The notes: generated by a model from the sequence alone, not told the origin. A stretch of DNA of 64,000 nt from Phycicoccus sp. Root101 (GCF_001426245.1 NZ_LMCM01000011.1:1-64000), one strand, 5' to 3'. Shown: positions 24,895 through 34,275, counted from the first letter of the stretch. Numbers and translations: made by a program.

Positions 24895-27800
24895 TCAGCC
24901 CTTGAGCCCGGCCTCGATCGCGGCGATGATCCGCGGCCGCAGCTCCTGGGCCGAGATGACGGCGTCGACCGAGCCGACGCTCACGGCGCGGTGGATGCTG
25001 TGCACCTTGTCGAACTCCGAGGCCACCTCGCCCAGCTTCTCCGAGCGGACCGCGCTGCGGACCTCGGCAAGCTCGGTCGCCAGCTCGGCCCGGCGGGCCT
25101 GGTCGGCCTCGCCCATCGCGGCCTCGAGGTCGCGCACCCGCGGGTCCGACGCCGTACGGGCGTCGACGTCACGGGAGAACACGACGGCTGCCGCCGGCGC
25201 ACCACCCAGCACGGAGGCGAACGACCCCTCGACGGCGAGCACCGTCATCCGGGGGTTGAGCACCTTGGAGAACACGACGAACGCACCACCGTGGTAGCGC
25301 GAGACCACGGTGAAGACGATCGGGCCGTCGAAGTTGACGATGGCGCGGCCGATCTCGGCGCCGTACTCCAGCTGCAGGCTGCGCATCGACTCGGGTGACC
25401 CGTCGAAGCCGGACAGGTTGGCCAGGACGACCACCGGGCGGTTGCCGCTGGCGGCGTTGATCGCCCTCGCGACCTTCTTGGACGAACGGGGGAAGAGCGT
25501 GCCGGCGGTGTAGGTGTCGGGACCGTCGGTGGGCGGGAACCCGCGGCGGGCCACGGTCTTGGACTCGATCCCCAGCAGGCACACGGGGATCCCACCGAGG
25601 TGGGCGTCCTGCACCACCGCGGTCTCGGCGTCGGCCATGCCGGCCCAGCGCTCGAGCGTCTCGTGGTCCTGGTCGGCGACGGCGGCCATGAGGGTCCGGA
25701 TGTCGAACGGCTTCTTGCGGTCCGGGTTCGTCGCCGAGGAGAAGATGTCGCCGACCGTCGTGAAGCCCGAGTCCGCGAGGGTGTGCGGGAACGTCGTGAC
25801 GTCGCGGTCGACGGGGTCCGTGGTCTTCGCCCGGCGCGGACCGTCCTCGCCCGGGTGGACGTAGGTGTGGTCGTAGTGGGCCATGAGGACGTCACGGGCA
25901 CCCGCGAGGTCGGGGGCCCAGTACTGCGCCTGGCCGTTGGGGCCCATGACGCGGTCGTAGCCGCCGATGCCGAAGTTGTCCTCGGCCGAGACGCCGCCGG
26001 AGAAGTCCAGCGACTGCTTGCCGGTGAGGACCATCGCGCTGTCCGGCGTCATGACGAGGATGCCCTTGGTGTGCATGAGCATCGTCGCCTCGGCGTTCCA
26101 GTAGGGCTGGGCGCCGACGTTGATCCCGGCGACGACGATGTTGATCTCGCCGCCGTCCTGGGTGAACTCGACGATCCGCTTGAGGGCGCGGGCCACCCAG
26201 TCCATGTTCTCGGTGCCGGAGTCCATCGAGATGCGGGCACCGGCGGACAGGGCGAACCACTCGACCGGCACCCCCATCTCCTGCGCGAGGTCGAGGGCCG
26301 CGATGACCCGCATGCACTCGGCCTCGGCCACGGCGCCGAGTGCCTTGAGCGGGTCTCCGCAGAGCAGCACGCGGGTGATGCCCTCGGGGTAGCGCTCCGT
26401 GGGCGTGGTGATGACGCCGGCGATGATGCCGGCCTTGTTGAGGCCGTAGGGGCGGTCGACCGGGACGAGGCTGCCGCGGTCGTCGAGGTCGTACTCCGTG
26501 GCGGTCCCACCGTGTCCGGCGATCATCGCCTGCAGCTCGTAGGGGTAGACGACCCCACGGCGGCGGGCGCGGACCACCTTCTGCGCGTAGTCGTCGAGCG
26601 GCTTGAGCCGCTCGGTCGGCGGCTCCTCGACGGAGGTGACGACCCCGGACCCCGGCTGGTAGTGGAACCGCGCGGCGAGCGGGGCGCTGGCACCGTCCGG
26701 GGTGGCGATGCGGCCCTGGACGAGGACCTCCTCGATCCCGGCGCCGGCGGTCAGCGGCGAGATCTTGGCCTGGAGCGCGGTGAGCTGGTCGAGGTCGGCC
26801 TCGATGGGCGGCCAGATGTGCACCCAGACGTGGTTCATGTCGAGGCGAGCCCCGGCTGAGCCGCTCGCGGCGCGCGCCCGGCGGATCGCCTCGAGGCAGT
26901 TGGCGATGGCCCGCTCGGCGTGCGGCAGGGCGGTGACCCGGCCGCGCTCGTCGCGGACGACGGCGAGCTGGCGGACCTGGGCCAGCGCGACGAGGCGCTG
27001 GTCGGACTCGTTGCCCGGCGCGACGCACCGGTAGAGCAGGACGTCGTCCGGGGCGTCGAGCCGGGTGATGTCGAAGTCGCGCAGCCGCCACAGGTTGAGG
27101 CGGCGACCCACCATCGGGTGCACCCCGCGGACGAGGCGGTCCTCGACCATCGCGTCGGCCTCGGGCCGGAACGTGAAGTAGCTGACGGGACGACCGGAGC
27201 CGGGGCAGACGGCGACCGCGACCCGGCGCACCTGCTGGGCGAACGGCATGGCGGCCAGCGCGGCACCGAGCCGGGCGGAGGACTCCTCCGGGGAGGACGG
27301 CTCGTCGGGCCACGACAGGTAGAGGTCGACCACGGCCTCGTCACCGTCCCCGCGCTGGGCCAGCTGCTCGACGACACCGGCGACGAGGGTGGAGTCCGGC
27401 ACGAGCTCGTCGACCCGGCCCACCGACGTCACGAGGTGCGTGGGGCGGCCGTCGAGGGAGTAGTCGGCGACGGCGAACGGCCGCGAGTCGACCTGCAGCT
27501 CACGCAGCCCGGTGAGGTCGTGCTCGCGGTAGTGGCGCTTGATGAGGACGGCGAGCATCGGCTCGCGGGTGGGGACCCCGTCCTCGAGGCGCTCGGCGAG
27601 GAACTGCACGATCTGCTCCGGGATCGCCGCGAGCGCGTCGATGCGAGCCGCCCGCTCGTCCCCACCGGGGACGCCCTCGAGGGCGGCGAGCTCGTCGCGG
27701 ACGCCGCCGAGGACGGTGGCGCGGTCGGCGTCGACCAGGGGCTGGTCGAACCACCGGAACCGCACGCTCCGGGCGAGGTCACCGATCACCGGGTAGCGCA

Positions 27801-30408
27801 GCTGGGTGGCGACGACGAGGCGGTCGAGGACGTCGCGGGCGCTGGCGTCCAGCGGCGGCTCGGGTCGCGGCTCGACGATCCAGTGCTGGAGCAGCGCGGT
27901 CGCCAGGGCCACCTCGGGGGCCGAGCGCTGCTGGGCCAGGAACACCCGGAACACCGCCTCCTCGAGCTGGGGCGTGCGGTCCAGGCTGTCGAGCCCGTAG
28001 TGCCGCAGCACCTGCGAGAGCTTGCTGCGGAACTGCTCGGGCAGCGCTCCACGCTCGACGTCGAGGCTCTGCAGGTAGGTGTGGAAGTGCTCCCGCGGGC
28101 TGTGCACACGGTTCTCGACGTGGTCCTCCTCGCCCGCCGGCCGGTTGCGGCTCAGCTCGGCGAAGTCGGCGAACACCTCGAGCACGGCGACCTCGTCGCC
28201 GATCTGGGGGTGCCCCGACGCCACGAGCTCGTCGCGGGCCTCGAGGTAGGACCGCAGGGTGCTCCCGCCGTCACGCGGGTCGACGTCGTAGCCGAGCAGC
28301 ATGGCGCACAGCGAGGCCCGCGAACGCTCGATGACCTCCTGCGCCCCCGCACCGCTGTGGTCGATCTCGGGCAGGTCGAGGTCGACGACGTTCTCGGGGG
28401 CCGCCTCGGCGACGTCGTCCGGGTCACCGAGCGGCTCCAGGCGCACCATCGGCGCGCCCGTCTCGACCTGGCTGCCGGTGGAGACGAGCAGCTCCTTGAC
28501 GCGAGCCGCGAACGGCGCCGGGAGCACGGTCTCCATCTTCATCGACTCGAGCACGAGGACCGGGGCTCCCGCCGCGACCTCGCTGCCGACGGGGGCCGGG
28601 GTCGCGACCACGAGCGCGGGTGCCGGCGAACGCAGGACGCCGCCCTCGTCACGGCTCACGCGGTGGGTCACGCCGTCGACCTCGACGAGCTGGACCGGTC
28701 CGTGCGTGGCCGTGATGAGGCGGTGGGTCCGACCGCCGGTGGTGAGCCGGCTGGTGTACTCGTCGAGGCGGTCGAGCTCGGCGTCCACGGTCTGCTCGGT
28801 GACACCGTTGGCCACCGTGGCACGGAACAGGTGCGGCCCGATGCGCCAGACCGTGACCTTGTATGCCGTGCCGCGCAGCTTCAGGTCGATGGCCCGGCCG
28901 GTGCGGTGCTGGACCTGGGGGCGTCCCCCTCTCGAGGTCTCCAGCAGGCGGGTGCGCTCGACACCCTCCTCGTCCTCGTAGGCCTCGATGCCGGCCGCCA
29001 CCAGGGCGATGCCGGAGTGCCGGTGCGAGACGAGGCGGCCCTCGCCGCGGACGCGGTCGATCCAGCCGGTGTCGGCGCTGCCGTCGATGACCTCGGGCTG
29101 GTCGAGCAGGTCGAGGATGAAGCTCTTGTTGGTGGAGCCGCCCTCGATGACCACGGTGGTCTCGGACATGGCGCGACGCAGCCGCGCGAGCGCCTCGTCC
29201 CGGTCGCTGCCGACGGCGATGATCTTGGCGATCATCGAGTCGAAGTCGGCCGGGATCGAGTCGCCCTCGCCGACACCGGTGTCGACCCGGATGCCGGGGC
29301 CCGACGGCAGGTTCAGCAGCGCGATGCGGCCCGGGGAGGGCGCGAAGTCACGGTCGGGGTCCTCGGCGTTGAGCCTGGCCTCGACGGCGTGGCCCTCCTC
29401 GACCGGGCGCTCCCCCTCGAGCCGGCCACCGCCGGCGACGTGGATCTGCAGCTTGACGAGGTCGGTGCCGGTCGTCGACTCGGTGATGGGGTGCTCGACC
29501 TGGAGCCGGGTGTTCACCTCGAGGAAGGCGAAGAACTTGTCGCCCGGGTGGTAGAGGAACTCGACGGTGCCGGCGCCGGCATACCCGACGGCGATCGCGA
29601 GCCGCTCGGCACTGGCCTTGACCTCGGCGACCTGGTCGGGGCCGAGCACGGGCGAGGCGGACTCCTCGATGACCTTCTGGTTGCGGCGCTGGACCGAGCA
29701 GTCGCGGACGCCGATGGCCCACGCCGTGCCCTGGCCGTCGGCGATGACCTGGACCTCGACGTGGCGGGCACCGGTGACCAGGCGCTCCAGGAAGACGACA
29801 CCGGAGCCGAACGCACGCTGCGCCTCGTCCCGGGTCCGCTCGTAGGCGTCGGTGAGGTCGGCGTCGGAGGCGACCATGCGGATGCCCCGGCCACCACCAC
29901 CCGCGGTGGCCTTGAGCATGAGGGGGTAGCCGATCCTCGCCGCCGCCGCCTTGGCGTCCTCGAGGGTGTCGACGCCGCCGCCGCTCCAGGGGGCGACGGG
30001 CACACCGACCTCCTCGGCGATGAGCTTGGAGCCGATCTTGTCGCCGAGCTTGCGCATCGCCTCCGGGCTCGGTCCGATGAAGGTCACGCCGATGCGGGCG
30101 CACAGCTCGGCGAAGTTCGGGTCCTCGGCCACGAAGCCCCAGCCGACCCAGGCGGCGTCGGCGCCGGTCTCGCGCAGCGCCTTCTCCAGCACCGCGTAGT
30201 CGAGGTAGGGCCGGTTGGCCGCCGGGCCGAGGTTGTAGGCGACATCGGACTCGCGCACGAACATCGCGCGCTTCTCCCCCTCGGTGTGGAGGGCGACGGT
30301 CTCGATGCGGTGCCCGTCGGCCCCCGCCTGCGCGTTGAGGTCGCGCACGGCGTGGATGAGCCGCATCGCGGCCTCTCCCCGGTTGACGATGGCGATGCGC
30401 GAGAACAT
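24895..30408 (-). CDS. Giant single-chain acyl-CoA carboxylase (biotin carboxylase-BCCP-central-carboxyltransferase)
   Basis: The enzyme is predicted to carboxylate acetyl-, propionyl- or another acyl-CoA using biotin. It has 1837 residues from the ATG at 30408 (MFSRIAIVNRGEAAMR), with GGGAGG 9 bp upstream. The biotin carboxylase covers about residues 1-480, with ATP-grasp features GGGGRGIRM and VEVNTRLQVEHPI. The biotinyl domain has ESMKMETVLPAP with Lys624. A central region at about 700-1280 resembles the non-catalytic middle of eukaryotic ACC in position. The carboxyltransferase follows from about 1280 (GVVYPYELQAMI, TGKQSLDFSGGVSAEDNFGIGG). Most bacterial enzymes split these functions over several chains. 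It is sometimes labelled fused acetyl/propionyl-CoA carboxylase. The substrate is unknown. It is the first gene before mocA and the cox genes. Confidence 0.88.
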   Translation of the reverse strand: MFSRIAIVNRGEAAMRLIHAVRDLNAQAGADGHRIETVALHTEGEKRAMFVRESDVAYNLGPAANRPYLDYAVLEKALRETGADAAWVGWGFVAEDPNFAELCARIGVTFIGPSPEAMRKLGDKIGSKLIAEEVGVPVAPWSGGGVDTLEDAKAAAARIGYPLMLKATAGGGGRGIRMVASDADLTDAYERTRDEAQRAFGSGVVFLERLVTGARHVEVQVIADGQGTAWAIGVRDCSVQRRNQKVIEESASPVLGPDQVAEVKASAERLAIAVGYAGAGTVEFLYHPGDKFFAFLEVNTRLQVEHPITESTTGTDLVKLQIHVAGGGRLEGERPVEEGHAVEARLNAEDPDRDFAPSPGRIALLNLPSGPGIRVDTGVGEGDSIPADFDSMIAKIIAVGSDRDEALARLRRAMSETTVVIEGGSTNKSFILDLLDQPEVIDGSADTGWIDRVRGEGRLVSHRHSGIALVAAGIEAYEDEEGVERTRLLETSRGGRPQVQHRTGRAIDLKLRGTAYKVTVWRIGPHLFRATVANGVTEQTVDAELDRLDEYTSRLTTGGRTHRLITATHGPVQLVEVDGVTHRVSRDEGGVLRSPAPALVVATPAPVGSEVAAGAPVLVLESMKMETVLPAPFAARVKELLVSTGSQVETGAPMVRLEPLGDPDDVAEAAPENVVDLDLPEIDHSGAGAQEVIERSRASLCAMLLGYDVDPRDGGSTLRSYLEARDELVASGHPQIGDEVAVLEVFADFAELSRNRPAGEEDHVENRVHSPREHFHTYLQSLDVERGALPEQFRSKLSQVLRHYGLDSLDRTPQLEEAVFRVFLAQQRSAPEVALATALLQHWIVEPRPEPPLDASARDVLDRLVVATQLRYPVIGDLARSVRFRWFDQPLVDADRATVLGGVRDELAALEGVPGGDERAARIDALAAIPEQIVQFLAERLEDGVPTREPMLAVLIKRHYREHDLTGLRELQVDSRPFAVADYSLDGRPTHLVTSVGRVDELVPDSTLVAGVVEQLAQRGDGDEAVVDLYLSWPDEPSSPEESSARLGAALAAMPFAQQVRRVAVAVCPGSGRPVSYFTFRPEADAMVEDRLVRGVHPMVGRRLNLWRLRDFDITRLDAPDDVLLYRCVAPGNESDQRLVALAQVRQLAVVRDERGRVTALPHAERAIANCLEAIRRARAASGSAGARLDMNHVWVHIWPPIEADLDQLTALQAKISPLTAGAGIEEVLVQGRIATPDGASAPLAARFHYQPGSGVVTSVEEPPTERLKPLDDYAQKVVRARRRGVVYPYELQAMIAGHGGTATEYDLDDRGSLVPVDRPYGLNKAGIIAGVITTPTERYPEGITRVLLCGDPLKALGAVAEAECMRVIAALDLAQEMGVPVEWFALSAGARISMDSGTENMDWVARALKRIVEFTQDGGEINIVVAGINVGAQPYWNAEATMLMHTKGILVMTPDSAMVLTGKQSLDFSGGVSAEDNFGIGGYDRVMGPNGQAQYWAPDLAGARDVLMAHYDHTYVHPGEDGPRRAKTTDPVDRDVTTFPHTLADSGFTTVGDIFSSATNPDRKKPFDIRTLMAAVADQDHETLERWAGMADAETAVVQDAHLGGIPVCLLGIESKTVARRGFPPTDGPDTYTAGTLFPRSSKKVARAINAASGNRPVVVLANLSGFDGSPESMRSLQLEYGAEIGRAIVNFDGPIVFTVVSRYHGGAFVVFSKVLNPRMTVLAVEGSFASVLGGAPAAAVVFSRDVDARTASDPRVRDLEAAMGEADQARRAELATELAEVRSAVRSEKLGEVASEFDKVHSIHRAVSVGSVDAVISAQELRPRIIAAIEAGLKG

Positions 30409-30606
30409 CGAGTGGGCCTCCCAGCACGGACGGACGACGGCTGGCGGCGCAGACCGCACGCCGCCGAGCCCCGAGCCTGCCACCGATCGTCGGTGACTCG
30501 CGAGTAATGCCCGGTCCGACCTGCGCGAGTCGACCTGCGCGGGTCCGGTCGACGGGAGGTCCGACCGGTGGCGGCCCTCGCCGCGGCATGCCCGTGCGAC
30601 CCGACC

Positions 30607-30612
30607 TAGGGT
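30607..30612 (+). promoter_or_regulatory. Putative -10 element of phr (leaderless start)
   Basis: TAGGGT ends 7 bp before the photolyase ATG at 30620. The 211-bp region between the carboxylase and photolyase genes must hold both divergent promoters. Confidence 0.5.
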
Positions 30613-30619
30613 TGAGGAC

Positions 30620-32032
30620 ATGTCCCGCGCAGCCGCTGTCCTCTGGCTCCGCCGCGACCTGCGCCGGGGCGACCTCCCTGCCCTGGGAGCCGCGGCCGCT
30701 GCCGCCGACGGTGCCTCCGTGCTCGTGCTGTTCGTCCTGGACCCCAGGCTCTGGGAGGGCGCCGGACCGGTGCGTCGGGCCTGGCTCGCCGCGACGCTCG
30801 AGGCAGCCCGCGAGGCCTACGACGGCCGCCTGTGCCTGCGGGTCGGCGACCCCGCGGAGGTCGTGCCGGCTGTCGTCGAGGAGGTGGGCGCCCGGTCGGT
30901 CCACGTCTCCCGCGAGACGACCCCCGCCGGCGTCCGTCGCGACCGGGCGGTCTCCGCGTCCCTCGCCGCCTCAGGCGTCGACTGGGTCGAGACCGGCACC
31001 CCGTATGCCGTGGGGCCGGGTTCGATCGTCAACGGCAGCGGCGACCCGTACAAGGTCTTCACCCCGTTCAGCCGCGCCTGGCGCGACAAGGGCTGGCCCG
31101 CGCCGGCGACCGAGCCGACCGGGCTCACCCTCGCCCGGGTCGCCTCCGACGACGACGGCTGGAGGACCGTCCGCTCCGCTGCGTCGGCGGACGGGCTGCC
31201 CGACCTGCCGGCCGCCGGCGAGGAAGCCGCCCTCGCGCGGTGGCGCGAGTTCCTCGACGACGCGCTCACGGCCTACAAGGACGACCGCGACCGGGCCGAC
31301 CGGCCCGGGACCTCGCGGCTGTCCCCCTACCTCAAGATCGGGGCCGTGCACCCGCGCACCCTGCTCGCCGAGCTCGAGGGCCGGACCGGGCAGGGGGCGC
31401 AGACGTTCGCGACCGAGCTGTGCTGGCGCGAGTTCTACGCCGACGTCCTCTGGCACCACCCGAGGTCGGCGTGGCACGACCTGCGACCGGCGCTGTCGGG
31501 GATGACCTACGAGGACAACGAGGACCTGGTCGCGGCGTGGAAGGAGGGCCGCACCGGCTACCCCGTCGTCGACGCCGCGATGCGCCAGCTGCTCACCGAG
31601 GGCTGGATGCACAACCGGATGCGGATGGTCACGGCGAGCTTCCTCACCAAGGACCTGCACGTCTGGTGGCCGGTCGGCGCACGGCACTTCCTCGACCACC
31701 TGCTCGACGGCGACATCGCCTCGAACAACCACGGCTGGCAGTGGGTCGCGGGCACCGGCACCGACGCGTCCCCGTACTTCCGCGTCTTCAACCCGATCAC
31801 CCAGGGGCAGCGGTTCGACCCGCAGGGCGACTACGTCCGCCGGTACGTCCCCGAGCTCGCGCACGTCCCCGGCAAGGCGGTGCACGAGCCGTGGAAGCAC
31901 GACGAGGGATACGCCCACGGGTACCCGGAGCCGGTCGTCGACCACGCCGAGGAGCGACGTGAGGCGCTGCGGCGGTACGAGGCGGCGCGGGGTGCGCAGT
32001 CCTCGGGGTCCGGCGGGCGGGGCTCGGCGTGA
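30620..32032 (+). CDS. phr: Class I CPD photolyase
   Basis: This enzyme uses blue light and FADH- to split cyclobutane pyrimidine dimers. The protein has 470 residues. The N-terminal alpha/beta antenna domain begins LWLRRDLRRGDLPAL. The FAD domain contains ELCWREFYADVLWHHP, MHNRMRMVTASFLTKDL and DGDIASNNHGWQWVAGTGTD, which are hallmarks of the family. The stop overlaps the next gene by 4 bp, so it heads a three-gene operon with a CPBP protease and an SDR-TspO fusion. Confidence 0.95.
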   Translation: MSRAAAVLWLRRDLRRGDLPALGAAAAAADGASVLVLFVLDPRLWEGAGPVRRAWLAATLEAAREAYDGRLCLRVGDPAEVVPAVVEEVGARSVHVSRETTPAGVRRDRAVSASLAASGVDWVETGTPYAVGPGSIVNGSGDPYKVFTPFSRAWRDKGWPAPATEPTGLTLARVASDDDGWRTVRSAASADGLPDLPAAGEEAALARWREFLDDALTAYKDDRDRADRPGTSRLSPYLKIGAVHPRTLLAELEGRTGQGAQTFATELCWREFYADVLWHHPRSAWHDLRPALSGMTYEDNEDLVAAWKEGRTGYPVVDAAMRQLLTEGWMHNRMRMVTASFLTKDLHVWWPVGARHFLDHLLDGDIASNNHGWQWVAGTGTDASPYFRVFNPITQGQRFDPQGDYVRRYVPELAHVPGKAVHEPWKHDEGYAHGYPEPVVDHAEERREALRRYEAARGAQSSGSGGRGSA

Positions 32033-32751
32033 TCAACCCCGCGAGCGAGGTGCGCTCGTTCGTCAGGGCGGCCCTGGTCACCCCGGTGCCCCGCGACCAC
32101 ACCGAGTCCGACGCAGCCTTCCGCCGCCGACGCGTCGTGGCCGTGGTCACGCTGCTCGTCGGCACGGCGGTCCTCACCCTCGCCCTGCGGATCGCGCCCG
32201 GCGACCCGGCGTTCTACGCGGCCACCGTCGGGCTCGCGCTGGTCTGGACCGTCGGGGCCTTCGCGTCCGGGCCCCTGCACCTGGGGCGGGCCCGCACGCG
32301 CTCCGGTGGTGACGCCCGGCCGATCGTCCAGTCGCTCGCCCTCGGCGCCCTGCTCCTGGCGGTCTTCCTGCTCGGTGGGCTCGTCATCGCCCGGATCCCG
32401 CTGCTGCGCGACCCGGTGACCAACCTGCTCGACCACGCCCGCCTCGGCTCGCTGCCCGTCGTCGCGCTCATCACCGCCGTCAACGGCGTCTCCGAGGAGC
32501 TCTACTTCCGCGGCGCCCTCTACTCGGCCATCGGCCGCCGCCACGCGGTGCTCGTCACCACCGTGGTCTACGCCCTGACCACCGTGGGATCCGGCATCCC
32601 GCTGCTCGTCCTCGCTGCCGCCCTGCTCGGACTGCTGACCGGCCTGCAGCGCCGCGTCACCGGCGGCATCCTCGGCCCGGTCATCACGCACCTCACGTGG
32701 TCGCTCGGGATGCTCTTCCTCCTGCCCACCGTCCTCTCGTCCGGAAGCTGA
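32029..32751 (+). CDS. CPBP-family intramembrane glutamic endopeptidase
   Basis: This is a multi-spanning membrane protein of 240 residues starting at a GTG that overlaps the phr stop. The CPBP (Abi/CAAX protease) motif SEELYFRGAL carries the EExxxR residues, and a later HLTWSLGM supplies the conserved His. Family members cleave prenylated or bacteriocin-type peptides or act in immunity; the substrate here is unknown. The coupling to photolyase is unexplained, although photolyase, CPBP and TspO genes could form a light/oxidative stress unit. Confidence 0.85.
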   Translation: MINPASEVRSFVRAALVTPVPRDHTESDAAFRRRRVVAVVTLLVGTAVLTLALRIAPGDPAFYAATVGLALVWTVGAFASGPLHLGRARTRSGGDARPIVQSLALGALLLAVFLLGGLVIARIPLLRDPVTNLLDHARLGSLPVVALITAVNGVSEELYFRGALYSAIGRRHAVLVTTVVYALTTVGSGIPLLVLAAALLGLLTGLQRRVTGGILGPVITHLTWSLGMLFLLPTVLSSGS

Positions 32752-32754
32752 CCC

Positions 32755-34176
32755 ATGCCCCCCACGTCCTCGTCCTCCACCCGCCGGGTGCTGGTCACCG
32801 GTGCCACCGGCTACGTCGGTGGCTCACTCGTCCCGGTCCTGCTCGACCGCGGCTGGACGGTGCGTGTCCTCACCCGCAGCCGCCGCGGCCTCGAGGGCCA
32901 CGACTGGGCCGAACGCGTGGAGGTCGTCGAGGGGAACGCCAGCTCCCCCGAGGACTGCCGCCGCGCGCTCGAGGACGTCGAGGTCGCCTACTACCTGCTG
33001 CACTCGATGGACGGCAAGGGCGACTTCATGCAGCGCGACCGGGAGATGGCCCACACCTTCTCCAGCGCCGCGAAGGACCGTGGCGTGGGCCGGATCGTCT
33101 ACCTCAGCGGGCTGCACCCCGAAGGGCGGCTCTCGGACCACCTCGCGTCGCGGGTCGAGGTCGGCGACATCTTCCTGGAGGGGCCGGTGCCCGCGACCGT
33201 GCTCCAGGCCGGGATCGTCCTCGGCGACGGCTCGGCGTCGTTCGACATGCTGCGCCACCTCACCGAGCGCCTCCCGGCGGTCGTCGCGCCGCGGTGGCTG
33301 CGCAACCGGATCCAGCCGGTGGCCGTCGACGACGTCATGCACTACCTCGCCGGCTCCGCGGACATGGGTCCGGAGGTCAACCGGACGTTCGACATCGGTG
33401 GCCCCGAGGTCCTCACCTACGCCGAGATGATGCAGCGCTACGCCGAGATCGTCGGGCTGGGTCGCCGCTTCATCACGACGGTCCCGGTCCTCACGCCCAA
33501 GCTCGCGGGACTGTGGATCGACATCGTCACCCCGATCTCCCGCGGCATCGGCCGCCCCCTCATCGGCAGCCTCGTCCACGAGGCGGTCTGCGACGAGCAG
33601 GACATCCTCGACGTCACCGGCCCGCCGCCCGGGGGTCGCACCGGGTTCGACGACGCGATCCGGGCGGCCAACCGCGGCATCGACCCGTTCCGCTGGCGCC
33701 GCACCCTGGCGCGCACCAGCGCGATGGTCGGAGCGGCAGCCGTCACCGGCTCCCTGCTCACCGACCCCACGTCGCGCTGGTACCGCAGGCTCGACAAGCC
33801 CTCGTGGGAGCCCCCACCCGCGGCCTTCCCGGTCGTCTGGACCGGCCTGTACGCCGACGTCGCCCTCGTCAGCGCGGTCTCCTCCTCCTGGCTCGCCGAG
33901 GCGGGCCGGGAGAAGGAGGCGCAGGAGCTCGAGCAGGCCCTCGCGCTCAACATGGCCCTCAACACCGCCTGGACCGGACTGTTCTTCCGCGCGAAGCGCC
34001 CCTGGCTCGCGACCGCCGAGTGCGCGGTGCTCACCCTCTCCTCCGCCGACCTCGCCCGGCGGGCCGGTGCCGCGGGTCGTGGCAAGGCCGTGGCCCTCGG
34101 GGCGTATGCCGCGTGGTGCGGCTTCGCGACCGTGCTGTCGGGCACGATCGCCCACCGCAACCGCCGTCGCCGCTGA
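32755..34176 (+). CDS. Fusion of NAD(P)-binding SDR/NmrA-like domain with TspO/MBR domain
   Basis: The protein has 473 residues. Residues 1 to about 310 are an atypical short-chain-dehydrogenase-like domain (VLVTGATGYVGGSLVPVLLDRG, RIVYLSGLHPEG, VAVDDVMHYL). From about 325 a five-helix TspO/MBR domain follows, with WYRRLDKPSWEPPP, FPVVWTGLY, LNTAWTGLFFRAKRP and YAAWCGFATVLSGTI. These match all the usual TspO consensus positions. TspO proteins bind porphyrins and respond to oxygen, light or stress. It starts 3 bp after the CPBP gene. The SDR half has a paralogue at 43094-44155 that lacks TspO. The fusion is read without a break and looks genuine. Confidence 0.9.
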   Translation: MPPTSSSSTRRVLVTGATGYVGGSLVPVLLDRGWTVRVLTRSRRGLEGHDWAERVEVVEGNASSPEDCRRALEDVEVAYYLLHSMDGKGDFMQRDREMAHTFSSAAKDRGVGRIVYLSGLHPEGRLSDHLASRVEVGDIFLEGPVPATVLQAGIVLGDGSASFDMLRHLTERLPAVVAPRWLRNRIQPVAVDDVMHYLAGSADMGPEVNRTFDIGGPEVLTYAEMMQRYAEIVGLGRRFITTVPVLTPKLAGLWIDIVTPISRGIGRPLIGSLVHEAVCDEQDILDVTGPPPGGRTGFDDAIRAANRGIDPFRWRRTLARTSAMVGAAAVTGSLLTDPTSRWYRRLDKPSWEPPPAAFPVVWTGLYADVALVSAVSSSWLAEAGREKEAQELEQALALNMALNTAWTGLFFRAKRPWLATAECAVLTLSSADLARRAGAAGRGKAVALGAYAAWCGFATVLSGTIAHRNRRRR

Positions 34177-34189
34177 GCTCGCTGAGCCG

Positions 34190-34224
34190 GAACTGTCGGT
34201 ATCGCGCGGACATGACGACAGTTC
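34190..34224. repeat. 9-bp inverted repeat after the SDR-TspO gene
   Basis: GAACTGTCG (34190-34198) and CGACAGTTC (34216-34224) are perfect arms 17 bp apart. They lie just after the stop at 34176 and could be a terminator or a regulator site. Confidence 0.6.
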
Positions 34225-34242
34225 GCGCTCACGGAGCGAGCC

Positions 34243-34275
34243 GGTGCAGGGCTGGTGCGGGGCTGGTGCAGGGCT
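34243..34275. repeat. Three 11-bp tandem repeats (GGTGCRGGGCT)
   Basis: GGTGCAGGGCT, GGTGCGGGGCT and GGTGCAGGGCT are contiguous. They lie 61 bp upstream of the PaaR-type operator in the paaA upstream region. Their role is unknown. Confidence 0.75.

Noticed and set aside
26920-30507. A very long open frame on the plus strand opposite the carboxylase gene (over 1100 codons)
   Set aside because: It mirrors the third-position G/C bias of the minus-strand gene, has no recognisable domains and is rich in Asp/Glu/Arg/Gly in shadow style. The opposite strand encodes a fully recognisable enzyme.
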